From CAYLLT01 sp964384465 (GTDB taxonomy: Bacteria; Planctomycetota; Phycisphaerae; UBA1845; PWPN01): DNA of 64,000 nt. The notes beneath the pieces were generated by a model. It did not search any database. It saw nothing but the letters and a program-made list of their open reading frames with translations, and was not told the DNA's origin. The stretch covers positions 7,980 through 71,979 of the forward strand of contig CAYLLT010000014.1 of assembly GCA_964384465.1 (NCBI GenBank), in the 5' to 3' direction. Below are positions 16,460 through 25,302 of this stretch, piece after piece. How positions within the stretch are numbered: the first letter of the stretch is position 1; every line of letters starts with the position of its first letter. A program made the position numbers and the translations under genes.

Positions 16460-16948
16460 ATGAATTCGGCCGAGGTCGATCCGCGGGAACTCGACGAGCG
16501 CCTGATGCGCCAGGCGCTGGCCGAAGCGGAGCGGGCGTTGGACACCGCCGACGTGCCGGTCGGGGCGGTCATCGTTCACGAAGGCGGGATCATCGGCCGC
16601 GGGCGGAATCAGCGCGAGCACCTCCAGGATCCGACCGCTCATGCCGAGATCATCGCCCTCACCGCCGCCGCGAGCGCGTTGGGGTCATGGCGTCTGATCG
16701 GCTGCACGATGTACGTGACGCTCGAACCCTGTGTGATGTGCGCCGGCGCGCTGGTCAACGCCCGCTTGGAGCGGCTGGTCTATGGCGCTGACGATCCCAA
16801 GGCCGGTGCATGCGGCTCGCTGTTCAATATCGTGATCGACGAGCGGCTGAATCACCGGCTGGAAGTCACCCGCGGCATTCTGGCGGACGATTGCGGGCGG
16901 CTCCTGAGCGAGTTCTTCGCCCGGCAAAGGGCGATGGGCAAGAAGTAG
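16460..16948 (+). CDS. tadA: tRNA-specific adenosine-34 deaminase
   Basis: The cytidine-deaminase-fold zinc site is complete: His61 and Glu63 in TAHAEIIAL, and Cys91 and Cys94 in EPCVMCAGA. Tail residues VYGADDPKAGACGS also fit TadA, which makes inosine at the wobble position of tRNA-Arg. The length of 162 residues is normal. A gap of 31 bases separates it from the gene before and 18 bases from the methyltransferase after it. Confidence 0.93.
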   Translation: MNSAEVDPRELDERLMRQALAEAERALDTADVPVGAVIVHEGGIIGRGRNQREHLQDPTAHAEIIALTAAASALGSWRLIGCTMYVTLEPCVMCAGALVNARLERLVYGADDPKAGACGSLFNIVIDERLNHRLEVTRGILADDCGRLLSEFFARQRAMGKK

Positions 16949-16966
16949 CGCGCGAGGGTAAGCGTT

Positions 16967-17686
16967 GTGAACGCAGCCGCTGAGCAGCACCTCGCCCGCC
17001 GCCGCGTCTGGCGGGAAAAGTACGCTATCCGGGCGTGCTATCGCGGCTGGTTCGAGCGCATGAGGCCGTTCATCGTCCCCGGTCCGAGCGTGGAGATCGG
17101 CGCGGGTGCGGGCGATTTCAAGAGTTTCTGGCCTGAGCTGGTTACGACCGATGTCGTACCCACGCCCTATATCGACTTCGCGGCCGACGGCATGCGTCTT
17201 CCGCTCGCAACGGCGAGCCTGAGCAACATCGTCGTCATCGATCTGCTGCACCATCTGCCCGACCCGCACCGATTCTTCAATGAAGCGACACGCGTGCTCC
17301 GTCCCGGCGGCCGCATCCTGGCCATCGAACCGTATATTACGCCGTTGTCGTTCCTTGTGTACCGGCTGTTACATCACGAAGCGATCTGGTTCGGCGGATA
17401 CCACCGCTCGCTTAACAAATCGGACCCGTGGGAAGGAAACCTGGCGATGGCGAATCTGCTGTTCGATCGCGAGGCGGCAGAATGGCCGCGCCGTCATCCG
17501 CGACTGCGGGTTCTCCGCAGGCAGCGATTCAGCCTGCTCGACTTCCAATTGGCGGGCGGGTTCAAACCGTATACATTCGTGTCGCGGCCACGGTTGTATG
17601 ACTTCCTGCTCGGCCTGGACCGCGGGCTGGACTGGCTGGCCCCGCTGTGCGGCTTTCGGATCTTCTGTGTGCTGGAGTTGATGTGA
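16967..17686 (+). CDS. Class I SAM-dependent methyltransferase
   Basis: The start is a GTG with GAGGG 8 bases upstream. Motif I reads VEIGAGAGDFKSF, followed by the VIDLLHHLPDP and RVLRPGGRILAIEP motifs typical of the UbiE/Methyltransf_11 group. The second half contains HRSLNKSDPWEGN and a hydrophobic C-terminus that could interact with membrane. The substrate is unknown. The protein's place next to a glycosyltransferase and a lipoprotein hydrolase could suggest a lipid or glycan substrate. Confidence 0.85.
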   Translation: MNAAAEQHLARRRVWREKYAIRACYRGWFERMRPFIVPGPSVEIGAGAGDFKSFWPELVTTDVVPTPYIDFAADGMRLPLATASLSNIVVIDLLHHLPDPHRFFNEATRVLRPGGRILAIEPYITPLSFLVYRLLHHEAIWFGGYHRSLNKSDPWEGNLAMANLLFDREAAEWPRRHPRLRVLRRQRFSLLDFQLAGGFKPYTFVSRPRLYDFLLGLDRGLDWLAPLCGFRIFCVLELM

Positions 17687-17687
17687 A

Positions 17688-18926
17688 ATGAATCTTCGGG
17701 CGATGGTCATCTATTCCGTCGCGGGCATGTTGAGTGCGGGTACGAGCGGCTGCGCGGCCGGCAAACCGCATCGCGTCACCATCGACGCGTCCAAGCGGTT
17801 CGTGGTGGACGGCAAGCCGGTGTTCCCCATCATGGTGGTGCCGGGGCCGCCTCTGCATGCCAAAGCTCCCAGTGGGCGGGATGCGCTCGATGAGCTGCGC
17901 GCAAGCGGCGTTCTCCTGGCCCGCCTGGGGCTGTTCGACCGGAAGATGTGGAACGCGGAGACCGAAGAGCTTCTCTCACAATACCTCGACTGGTACGCGG
18001 AACACGGGATGCTGGGAGCGCCGCATCTACAGAAGTTGAGCGTGGTCACCGAGTCCGAGACCGAGGATATCCAGCATCTGAAAGCGTTTGTGCGGCGATT
18101 CAAAAACCATCCGGGTGTGGGCATATGGAAGTTGATGGACGAGCCGCAGTGGGGCAAATCGCCGCTGGACGGCATCGCTCGCGGCTACAAGATCGTCAAA
18201 GAGCTGGACCCCGATCATCCGTGCTGGATGAACCACGCTCCGCGCGGCACGGTGGAGGAGCTGGCGGCATACAACAAGTATTGCGACATCACCGGCGTGG
18301 ACATCTATCCGGTATCCGTCCCGCCGGTCAAACACGGCGGATTGCCGAATAAAGACCTGAGCGTGGTGGGCGACTACACGCGGCGGATGGCCGAGACGGT
18401 GGACGGGAAAAAGCCGGTGTGGATGGTGCTTCAGATCAGTTTCAGCGGGGCCGTTCCGCCGCATCCGGTGGTTTTTCCCACCTTTGAGCAGGAACGATAC
18501 ATGGTCTACCAGGCTATCATTGCCGGGGCCGACGGCGTGAATTTCTTCGGCGGCGGCAACATCCTGGAGGGCCGCGACAAGGAACTCGGCTGGAACTGGA
18601 CGTTCTGGAAAAAGGTGCTGAAGCCGGTCCTGGCCGAGATCAACAGTCCGGAGTTGAGGCCGGTGCTGCTGGCGGACGATTCGAAGTTGAAGATCGAGGC
18701 GACGGGCGCGGACGATCTGGAGTTCATCGTGCGCGAAGCGGCGGGCAGGAAGTATATACTGGCGTCGAAGCGCGAAGGGCCGGCGGCGAAGGTGAAGTTT
18801 GAAGGAGTCGGATCTTCGGCGAAACGCGCAGTAGTATTGTTCGAGAAGCGATCGCTCGACATCAAGGACGGCGCATTTAGCGATGATTATGTTCCGAATG
18901 GCGTGCATGTGTATCGGATCGATTAG
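17688..18926 (+). CDS. Lipoprotein with glycoside-hydrolase-like TIM barrel
   Basis: The signal ends in a lipobox-like AGTSGC (Cys22), so the protein is probably anchored in a membrane. The body reads like a clan A glycoside hydrolase barrel: an early IDASKRFVVDGKPVFPIMVV opening strand, HPGVGIWKLMDEPQWG with a probable acid/base Glu, YCDITGVDIYPV, and VWMVLQ. A short C-terminal beta domain follows (from about residue 320). Family and sugar target are not clear. The first codon follows the methyltransferase stop directly. Confidence 0.72.
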   Translation: MNLRAMVIYSVAGMLSAGTSGCAAGKPHRVTIDASKRFVVDGKPVFPIMVVPGPPLHAKAPSGRDALDELRASGVLLARLGLFDRKMWNAETEELLSQYLDWYAEHGMLGAPHLQKLSVVTESETEDIQHLKAFVRRFKNHPGVGIWKLMDEPQWGKSPLDGIARGYKIVKELDPDHPCWMNHAPRGTVEELAAYNKYCDITGVDIYPVSVPPVKHGGLPNKDLSVVGDYTRRMAETVDGKKPVWMVLQISFSGAVPPHPVVFPTFEQERYMVYQAIIAGADGVNFFGGGNILEGRDKELGWNWTFWKKVLKPVLAEINSPELRPVLLADDSKLKIEATGADDLEFIVREAAGRKYILASKREGPAAKVKFEGVGSSAKRAVVLFEKRSLDIKDGAFSDDYVPNGVHVYRID

Positions 18927-18952
18927 ATCGTTTCCCCAATCGGTGGATGATG

Positions 18953-19061
18953 GAGCCTGAAGCGCAAGCGAAGGTCTATCCGAACCCCGCACGCAAGTGC
19001 GGGGCTGGCCCACCACTGGCGTGGTGGGTTCGGACAAACGTGTCGCTTGCGCTTCGGGCTC
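18953..19061. repeat. Family A palindromic repeat, complete copy (about 109 bp)
   Basis: The outer 19-bp arms (18953-18971 and 19043-19061) are inverted copies with one mismatch. Inside are two perfect 8-bp hairpins: ccccgcac-gcaa-gtgcgggg (18985-19004) and cccaccac-tggc-gtggtggg (19009-19028). A second full copy lies inside lnt (22832-22948), and core copies lie at 30301-30340 and 41136-41279. Confidence 0.8.
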
Positions 19062-19064
19062 TAT

Positions 19065-20264
19065 TTACGACCACGGCGCTTTTGCAAGATCGATTACCGG
19101 TGACTCGCCGCTTTCGATCATCTCCCGCACGCGGTCGGGGCCGCCGGTTTCGTACAGGTCGATACACCACGCATAGAACCGCAGAAAACGCTCGCGAAAT
19201 CGTTCGACGCTGAACCGCCGCGAATGCTCCTGAATCCGTCGTGGCGGCCACAGCGGGGTCTTCTCAAAGCGGACGACCGCATCCATCACGGATTCGACGT
19301 TTTGTTGTTGAAAAAAGACACCGGAGCTGTTCTCGACGACGGTCTCCAGCGCACCGCCGGAAGCAAACGCGATGACCGGCCGGCCGGCGGCCTGGGCCTC
19401 CACCGGCACCATGCCGAAATCCTCCTGCCCGCAAAAGAGCAGCGCGCGGCAGCGGCGGTAGTGTTCGCGCACCACACGATCGTCCTGCCAGCCGAGAACG
19501 CGCACCGTCGGGCCCGCGCAACGGCGCATCTCATTGAGCAGCGGCCCCCCGCCGATCACCACGAGCGGGCGGCCGAGCCGCGTGCAGGCATCGATGGCCA
19601 GATCGTTGCGTTTGTAATGGACGTGCTCGCCAACGACGAGGTAGTAGTCCTCCGGCGGCGAATCGTTTGGCGGACCTTCTGTCTCCACCGGCGGCGGTAT
19701 GACTATGCTGCTGCGTCTGTAACAGCGCTGGATGCGATCGGCCACACACCGGCTGTTAGCGATGAAAGCCGTCACCGTCTGTGCCGCCGCGCGATCGGCT
19801 TCGCGGATGCGCTCGGCGAACAGCTTCAAACCAAGCCGGCCGAGCGGTCCGGCCGCGGCATAGTAATCGTCATACAGATCCCAGACGTACCGCATCGGCG
19901 AGTGGCAATAGCAGATCTTGAGCGCGTCCGGCCGCGTGCGAATGGCTTTGACGATCGCCGCGTCGGAGCAGATCACCACGTCGTGCTGCCGGGCATCGAG
20001 CGATCGCGCGGCGGCCGGCAAGAACGGCAACGCCACGCGTTGAATGCCCGGTACAAACCGCAGCCACTGTAACCACGACGTGCGGAGGTTCCCACTCAGC
20101 AGAATGGGATCGAGGTCGCGGCCCCCCCCGCTCGCGACAAGCGTGTAGCGCGGGGCATCGGGGAACATGATTTGCAGCTCGCGCAGCACCTTCTCGCCGC
20201 CGCGCATGGCCACCAGCCAGTGATGGGCGAGGCCGACGGATGAGGACTGACAACGGCGAGCCAT
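19065..20264 (-). CDS. Glycosyltransferase family 4 (WbaZ-like)
   Basis: The 399-residue protein has a GT-B fold pattern. The N-terminal domain has AHHWLVAMRGGEKVLRELQ and YCHSPMRYVWDLYDDYY. The C-terminal domain has YYLVVGEHVHYKRNDLAIDA and the donor-binding EDFGMVPVEAQAAGRPVIAF, with the two glutamates spaced as in GT4. Such enzymes add sugars, often mannose, during polysaccharide or lipid-linked glycan synthesis. The stop codon lies 4 bases from a repeat element, which may define the very end of the protein. Confidence 0.9.
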   Translation of the reverse strand: MARRCQSSSVGLAHHWLVAMRGGEKVLRELQIMFPDAPRYTLVASGGGRDLDPILLSGNLRTSWLQWLRFVPGIQRVALPFLPAAARSLDARQHDVVICSDAAIVKAIRTRPDALKICYCHSPMRYVWDLYDDYYAAAGPLGRLGLKLFAERIREADRAAAQTVTAFIANSRCVADRIQRCYRRSSIVIPPPVETEGPPNDSPPEDYYLVVGEHVHYKRNDLAIDACTRLGRPLVVIGGGPLLNEMRRCAGPTVRVLGWQDDRVVREHYRRCRALLFCGQEDFGMVPVEAQAAGRPVIAFASGGALETVVENSSGVFFQQQNVESVMDAVVRFEKTPLWPPRRIQEHSRRFSVERFRERFLRFYAWCIDLYETGGPDRVREMIESGESPVIDLAKAPWS

Positions 20265-20336
20265 GTGGGCATTGTGCGGAAACGCACAGGTCCTTCAAGC
20301 CCACGGATTACGATCGACCGGACTGTTCCTGTGCAG

Positions 20337-20366
20337 CCAAAGCGGCGTCTCGGCCGCCGCACTCCA
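20337..20366. repeat. Family C repeat (single copy)
   Basis: The element begins ccaaagcggcg and ends ccgccgcactcca. Two inverted copies occur at 44519-44647. Here it lies between the divergent glycosyltransferase gene and the small protein gene at 20422, in an otherwise featureless 157-base gap. Confidence 0.6.
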
Positions 20367-20421
20367 CAAAAGCACACGGATGGCGGTGCCGGCGCGCCGG
20401 GACTATTGATATACTGCCGGG

Positions 20422-20715
20422 ATGTCTTCGCGGAATCATCCTTCGGATAACACGCTGGAGAGCATGCTGGGCAAGCCGGTCGTACTCGACACCGCCACGC
20501 CGGTCGTCTACCTCGGCGTGCTCGCGTCGTATGACGAGGTGGGCTTCTGCCTTCATGATGCCGACGTGCACCACTGCGATGAAGGACACGCCTCGCGAGA
20601 GCAATACATCACGGAGGCGGCGCGAGATGGGATCCGCGCGAACCGCGAACAGGTGTTTGTGATGCGAAATGTGGTGATGAGTGTGTCGGCACTCTCAGAC
20701 GTATTGAAAAACTGA
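20422..20715 (+). CDS. Small conserved-looking protein of unknown function
   Basis: The 97-residue protein has a compact beta-rich first half (GKPVVLDTATPVVYLGVLASYDEVGFCLHDAD) and a final VFVMRNVVMSVSALSDVL segment. This resembles an LSm-like five-strand barrel with a closing strand, but the resemblance is only by eye. Codon use matches its neighbours. No signal or membrane segment is visible. It stands alone, with a hairpin 20 bases after its stop. Confidence 0.6.
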   Translation: MSSRNHPSDNTLESMLGKPVVLDTATPVVYLGVLASYDEVGFCLHDADVHHCDEGHASREQYITEAARDGIRANREQVFVMRNVVMSVSALSDVLKN

Positions 20716-20735
20716 ATGCGTCGCGCGGCGTCCAC

Positions 20736-20756
20736 CCGCGGTTTTGCAAACCGCGG
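20736..20756 (+). terminator. Hairpin after the small protein gene
   Basis: Perfect 9-bp arms (ccgcggttt and aaaccgcgg) enclose a 3-base loop, followed by ctaaacaatttt. The stem and the weak T-tract fit an intrinsic terminator, although this hairpin type also recurs as a mobile palindrome (compare 52379-52400). Confidence 0.5.
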
Positions 20757-20836
20757 CTAAACAATTTTACTGTTCCTATTTTCTCCCCCCTTCTTTGAAT
20801 TGACGTGGTTTCGCGCATTTGACAGAATGGCCGAAC

Positions 20837-22066
20837 ATGCGCGAGCAGACAGCGTTGACGCCTATCTCTGAGGCTTTGGCCGCGATCGAGCGAGCCGTCC
20901 ACAGGCTGCCGGTCACGCGCTTGCCGCTGGAGCAGGCCGCGGGCCTGACGCTCGCGACGGGGATCGTTTGTGACATCGATTATCCACCGTTCGACAAGGC
21001 CATGATGGACGGCTTCGCGGTGCGGGCGGCGGATTGCCGGGGTGCGGGGACAACACTGCGAGTTACGGGCGAACTGGCGGCGGGTCAGGTCGCAGCCGAT
21101 GAGCTTCTGACGGGCGATGCGGTCCGCATCAACACCGGTGCGCCGCTGCCGCCCGGAGCGGACGCGGTGGTCGTCATCGAGCATGTGGAGCTTTACGACG
21201 ATGGGCTGCGGATGAGCACGCCGGACACGCCTTCGCCCGGTACGCACGTGGCCCGGCGAGGCAGCGATGTTCGCGCGGGAGCGATCGTGCTGGAAGCGGG
21301 CACGCGGCTGGGGCCGGCTCAGGTGGCGGCCGCGGCGGCGGCGGGGGCTGCACAGGTCGAGGTCTATCGCCGGCCACGCATGGCGGTACTGGTCACCGGT
21401 GATGAATTAGTGCCGATCGGGAAGCGACCCACCGGTGCTCAGATTCGTAATTCCAATGGGCCGGCGCTGGCGGCCCTGGCCCGGCAGGCCGGTTGCGAAG
21501 TGATCGATCTCGGCATCGCCGGCGACGACCGGGCACAGCTCGCGGATAAAGTGGCGGCGGGGCTCCAGGCCGATGTGCTCTGTATCAGCGGCGGCGTCTC
21601 GATGGGCCAGCACGATTATGTGCCGGAGGTGCTGGAGCAGGCGGGTGTGCGGTTCGACGTGCGAAAAGTGGCGATCCGGCCAGGTAAGCCGATCATCATC
21701 GGCGTCGGGCCGGCGGGCCAGATGGTTTTCGGTTTGCCGGGCAATCCGGTCAGCTCGTTCGTCTGTTTTCTCGTGTTCGTCCGGGCGGCGGTGGCGGGAC
21801 TTCAGGGGCGAGCGGTGACGATGCCGCCGATGCTGAGCGTGACGCTGGACGCCCCCCTGCCGGCGGCCGGTCAGCGAACCGAGTTTCTGCCGGCTCAGCT
21901 CACTGCCGGTACGAACGGCGAATGGCGAGCGAGCCCCACCCGCTGGCAAGGGTCGGGCGATCTGTTCGGACTGGCGCGATCGAACGGGCTGCTGGTTCGC
22001 GAAGTGAACGCGCCAGCGGCGGAGGCGGGGGTCAAAGTGCCCGCGATTCTTTTCGAGACCTGGTAA
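20837..22066 (+). CDS. moeA: Molybdopterin molybdenumtransferase
   Basis: The protein inserts molybdate into adenylated molybdopterin. The signature DKAMMDGFAVRA near residue 60 matches the MoeA MDG(Y/F)AVR motif. Further marks are TGAPLPPGADAVV, the GDELV region with a PTGAQIRNSNGP segment, GGVSMGQHDYVPEVL and GLPGNPVSSFV. The ATG at 20837 is preferred over an in-frame TTG six codons earlier. Molybdoenzymes and other moa/mob genes are not in this window. Confidence 0.94.
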   Translation: MREQTALTPISEALAAIERAVHRLPVTRLPLEQAAGLTLATGIVCDIDYPPFDKAMMDGFAVRAADCRGAGTTLRVTGELAAGQVAADELLTGDAVRINTGAPLPPGADAVVVIEHVELYDDGLRMSTPDTPSPGTHVARRGSDVRAGAIVLEAGTRLGPAQVAAAAAAGAAQVEVYRRPRMAVLVTGDELVPIGKRPTGAQIRNSNGPALAALARQAGCEVIDLGIAGDDRAQLADKVAAGLQADVLCISGGVSMGQHDYVPEVLEQAGVRFDVRKVAIRPGKPIIIGVGPAGQMVFGLPGNPVSSFVCFLVFVRAAVAGLQGRAVTMPPMLSVTLDAPLPAAGQRTEFLPAQLTAGTNGEWRASPTRWQGSGDLFGLARSNGLLVREVNAPAAEAGVKVPAILFETW

Positions 22067-22083
22067 CAACCGACCGCCGGTGA

Positions 22084-22153
22084 GTGCCACTGCTCTCAAG
22101 CAGTGACGAAAGGTGGAGATGCCGGCAGGAGCACTGCTTGAGAGCAGTGGCAC
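22084..22153. repeat. Inverted repeat with perfect 22-bp arms between moeA and lnt
   Basis: The arms 22084-22105 and 22132-22153 are perfect inverted copies built on gtgccactgctctcaagc, with a 26-base loop. The element ends 9 bases before the lnt start, so it could form a strong hairpin around the lnt ribosome-binding region. It belongs to the same class of mobile palindromes as the other repeats here. Confidence 0.7.
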
Positions 22154-22162
22154 ACGCGCGAA

Positions 22163-24124
22163 ATGACTTCCGTGAAACATCGTAAACGTTCAAAACCGCG
22201 GCGGCCGTCCCCGCCGACCGCTCCCATGGCGCAGCCGGCGCCGGCGGATGTGTTCGCTACATACGAGATCGAGCGGCGCTGGCCGATCTTATTGCTATCA
22301 GCCATCACTTTTGTCCTGAGTCTTCCGCTGTTCGCGCCGTGGTCGGCCTGGCCGCTCGGGTACGTCGTCTTCGTGCCGTGGCTCCTCGCGGTATGCCAGG
22401 CTCGGCGCACCGGTTGGGTGTATGCCGCCAGTTATCTGCTGGGGGCCGCATTCTTCCTGACGCACTGGCGATGGTTATTCAGCACCACGCCGCCGGGCTA
22501 TTTCGCGGGCGCGCTCTTTTTTGCGCTCCATTTCCCTCTGGCGGCGTGGCTCGTCCGGCACCTGTATCGACGCCGCGGGATCAGCCCGACCCTCGCGTTT
22601 CCGATTGCGTGGACGCTCACGGAAATGCTGCGCTCGCGCGGACCGCTCGGCTTCCCCTGGTTTCTGCTGGGGCACAGCCAGATTCGGCTGCTGCCGATGA
22701 TCCAGATCGCGGACCTCACCGGCGTTTCCGGCATATCGTTCGTGGTGGCGATGGTGAACGGATGGTTCGTCCATCTGCTGCTGCGGGCGATCTCTCTGCG
22801 GCGCGGGGCTCCTGGCAAACCTGTTTCGGTGCCCGAAGCGCAAGTGACAGTGCCGTCGGAACCCCGCACGCCAGTGCGGGGCCCGGCCCACCACTTGCGT
22901 GGTGGGTTCGGACAAAAACCCTCGCTTGCGCTTCGGGCTCTATTTACGCCGCTACTCGGCACAGCGGTGATGCTGATCGTGGTGACGGGCACACTCGCGT
23001 ATGGCTACTTCCGCCTGGGCACGATGAAGATGGTCGAGGGCCCGAAACTCGCCGTTGTGCAGGGCGACTTTCTGATGTCGCCGAACTATGACCCGACGGC
23101 GCCCAACGACGCGACGAAAGCCCAGGCGTATTTCGATCTCATGGCGAAGGCCGCCGCGCGGGAGCCGGACCTGATCGTGCTGCCCGAAACGCCGTGGTCG
23201 ATGTACATCAACCGCGAGTTGCGCGAAATGAATCAACAAAGCTTGCGCGAGGTCCCCACACGACAGATGGGATACTGGCATTGGTTGGTCGGGGAAAGCA
23301 AAAAATGGCACAATGAGTTTGTGACCCTTGCAAGCCAATTCGGCTGTCATATCGTGACCGGCTCCATGTCGCAGGAGAAACAACCGAAGGGGGCATATCC
23401 CGCGGAGCACCGGTACAACTCCGCCTTCGTATACTCGCCCGATGCGCCCGAACCGCAGCGCTATGACAAGATCCACCTGGTGATGTTCGGCGAGTTCGTG
23501 CCGTTTCGATACAACCGGCTGCTGCGACCATTGTATGTCTGGCTGAACAGCATCACGCCATTCGGAGAGGACGGATTTGAGTATTCGCTGACCGCGGGGC
23601 GCCAGTTCAGCATCTTTCCCTTGCGGGAGCGGCAAGGCACGCCGGTCAGGGAATATCACTTCGGCATCACCATCTGTTATGAAGATGTGATCCCGCATCT
23701 GTTCCGGCGTTTTGTGCTCGACGCCGCCGGCAAAAAACGGATCGACTTCATGTTGAACATCAGCAACGACGGCTGGTTCGGGCACGGCAGTCAGCAGCCG
23801 CAGCACTTGGTGAACTGCGCATTCCGGGCGGTCGAGAACCGGGTGGGCATCGCCCGCGCGGTGAACACCGGCGTCAGCGGGTTCATCGCCCCGGACGGCT
23901 CGTGGTACGACCTCGTCGGCAACGGCGATGGTCCGCGCGCCGGCGGGACCGGCCAGAAGACGGCGCGCGTGCGCATCAACCATCAAGCCACTTTCTACAG
24001 CGCTCACGGAGACGTGTTTGGGTTCGCGTGTGCGTTGATGGGATTGACGGCCGGATTGGACGCTTTGTTGGCGATCTGGCGGGCGCGGCGGCGATCCGCT
24101 CAATCGCAGGGGGCCTCGAGTTGA
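22163..24124 (+). CDS. lnt: Apolipoprotein N-acyltransferase with a repeat-encoded insertion
   Basis: The enzyme adds the third acyl chain to lipoproteins. It has about six membrane helices and then a nitrilase domain with the full catalytic triad: Glu342 (LPETPW), Lys436 (YDKIHL) and Cys505 (ICYED). A last helix lies near residue 605. At 653 residues it is longer than the usual 500-550. Residues 224-262 (from PEAQV to ALRALFT), between helix 5 and the nitrilase domain, are encoded by a complete family A palindromic repeat that keeps the frame. The insertion falls in a loop, so activity may be kept. Confidence 0.92.
   Translation: MTSVKHRKRSKPRRPSPPTAPMAQPAPADVFATYEIERRWPILLLSAITFVLSLPLFAPWSAWPLGYVVFVPWLLAVCQARRTGWVYAASYLLGAAFFLTHWRWLFSTTPPGYFAGALFFALHFPLAAWLVRHLYRRRGISPTLAFPIAWTLTEMLRSRGPLGFPWFLLGHSQIRLLPMIQIADLTGVSGISFVVAMVNGWFVHLLLRAISLRRGAPGKPVSVPEAQVTVPSEPRTPVRGPAHHLRGGFGQKPSLALRALFTPLLGTAVMLIVVTGTLAYGYFRLGTMKMVEGPKLAVVQGDFLMSPNYDPTAPNDATKAQAYFDLMAKAAAREPDLIVLPETPWSMYINRELREMNQQSLREVPTRQMGYWHWLVGESKKWHNEFVTLASQFGCHIVTGSMSQEKQPKGAYPAEHRYNSAFVYSPDAPEPQRYDKIHLVMFGEFVPFRYNRLLRPLYVWLNSITPFGEDGFEYSLTAGRQFSIFPLRERQGTPVREYHFGITICYEDVIPHLFRRFVLDAAGKKRIDFMLNISNDGWFGHGSQQPQHLVNCAFRAVENRVGIARAVNTGVSGFIAPDGSWYDLVGNGDGPRAGGTGQKTARVRINHQATFYSAHGDVFGFACALMGLTAGLDALLAIWRARRRSAQSQGASS
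22832..22948. repeat. Family A palindromic repeat inserted in frame in lnt
   Basis: The segment begins cccgaagcgcaag and ends cttgcgcttcgggctctattta, matching the outer arms of the copy at 18953-19061 including the trailing ctatttacg. It contains hairpins with the same loop spacing (ccccgcac/gtgcgggg and cccaccac/gtggtggg). Its reading frame through lnt has no stop codon. Confidence 0.8.
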
Positions 24125-24126
24125 AC

Positions 24127-25206
24127 ATGAAACACGTCCTGAATTTCACGCGCTCGCCTGCGCTCGCGGCTAAACGAATTAGTGCTTCTTGGCGCCCTTG
24201 GCGTCTTGGCGGTTATATTACCTGCGGACTGCTGATCGTGGCGAGCGGTTCCGGTTGCGCCGCGACGCCGCGGGGGCCCACGCCGGGCGGTGCCCATTTG
24301 AGGCAGTTGGCCACGAGCTACATCAACTCGGCGTTAAAATACCGTGACAACCCGGCCGTGCGGGCACAGGCGGTTGAAGCGGCCGAAAGCCTGCCGCCCG
24401 ACATCGCCATCAAGCTCCGCGAAAGCTTGAAGGACGAACATGCCGGTGTGCGTTTCGCCGCGTGCCTGGCGCTGGGGCGATTGAAAGATGCCGATGCGGC
24501 CGCCGCCATCCGCGAGCACGTTCAGGATCAGGACCGCAGCGTCCGCGTGGCCGCTTACTTCGCGCTACAGCAGTTGGGCGACGGGCGTTACCGCGTACAA
24601 TGGGTGGAAACGCTCCGCCGCGATCCGCTGCCGGCGGTGCGGCGGAATGCGGCCCTGACGCTCGGTCAACTGCGGGACCCGGAGGTGATACCGATCCTTC
24701 AAGCCGCCGCGGCGGAAGACGAGGACGAGGGGGTCCGGCTTCAAGCCATGGAGGGGCTGGCGATTCTGGGCAACCGTCGGGCGGTCGAGCGCTTCATTCA
24801 CGATGCCTATGGCGGCGCCGGCTACAAACAGCCATTCGCGTTGCTCACGCTCGGCCGAGTTTCGGACGATCGCGTCCTGCCGACGTTGCGAACGCGATTG
24901 AAAGAGTCGCCGTATCTGGAGGCGCGGCTGGCGGCGGCGCGAGCGCTGGGCATGCACGGCCATGACGATGGGTTCGATCTGGCGATGAAATCCGTGAGCT
25001 GGAATGAGCCGCAGGCCGGACTGGCCGACGATTCACCGGAGAATCAAAGGATGCGCGTGCGGTCCATGGCGGTGATGGCCCTGGGTGAGATCGGCGACGC
25101 GCGGGCACTGGGCTCGCTGAAGGGGCGGATGGAAACGCCGGACGACCCCCGCGTGCAACTGGCGGCCGCCAAGGCCATTATCATGATCCTGAAGCAAGGC
25201 GGCTGA
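24127..25206 (+). CDS. HEAT-repeat lipoprotein
   Basis: The frame is open upstream within lnt, but the ATG at 24127, just after the lnt stop, begins a plausible gene. A hydrophobic segment (YITCGLLIVASGSGC) ends at Cys44, a likely lipid-attachment site. About six or seven HEAT/PBS-lyase-like repeats follow (VRFAACLALGRLKD, VRVAAYFALQQLGD, VRRNAALTLGQLRD and so on). Such scaffolds bind other proteins. The first 33 residues come from repetitive DNA that includes cttggcgcccttggcgtct, so the original start may have been lost or moved. Confidence 0.78.
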   Translation: MKHVLNFTRSPALAAKRISASWRPWRLGGYITCGLLIVASGSGCAATPRGPTPGGAHLRQLATSYINSALKYRDNPAVRAQAVEAAESLPPDIAIKLRESLKDEHAGVRFAACLALGRLKDADAAAAIREHVQDQDRSVRVAAYFALQQLGDGRYRVQWVETLRRDPLPAVRRNAALTLGQLRDPEVIPILQAAAAEDEDEGVRLQAMEGLAILGNRRAVERFIHDAYGGAGYKQPFALLTLGRVSDDRVLPTLRTRLKESPYLEARLAAARALGMHGHDDGFDLAMKSVSWNEPQAGLADDSPENQRMRVRSMAVMALGEIGDARALGSLKGRMETPDDPRVQLAAAKAIIMILKQGG

Positions 25207-25302
25207 TGGGGCGGGTACGGAGACCTCACCATTCTGCGATTTGTTCTTGACGCGCTCTCTCCTTCCCCGACGCGTGGCTATGGTGGATACTCACCAGCCG
25301 CC

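Noticed and set aside
20819..20836. TTGACA at 20819 as a -35 box
   Set aside because: No -10 hexamer follows at the right distance; the ATG at 20837 is directly after it.
22163..24124. Two fused genes giving the long lnt
   Set aside because: All Lnt motifs are in normal order; the extra length is explained by the single in-frame repeat element.
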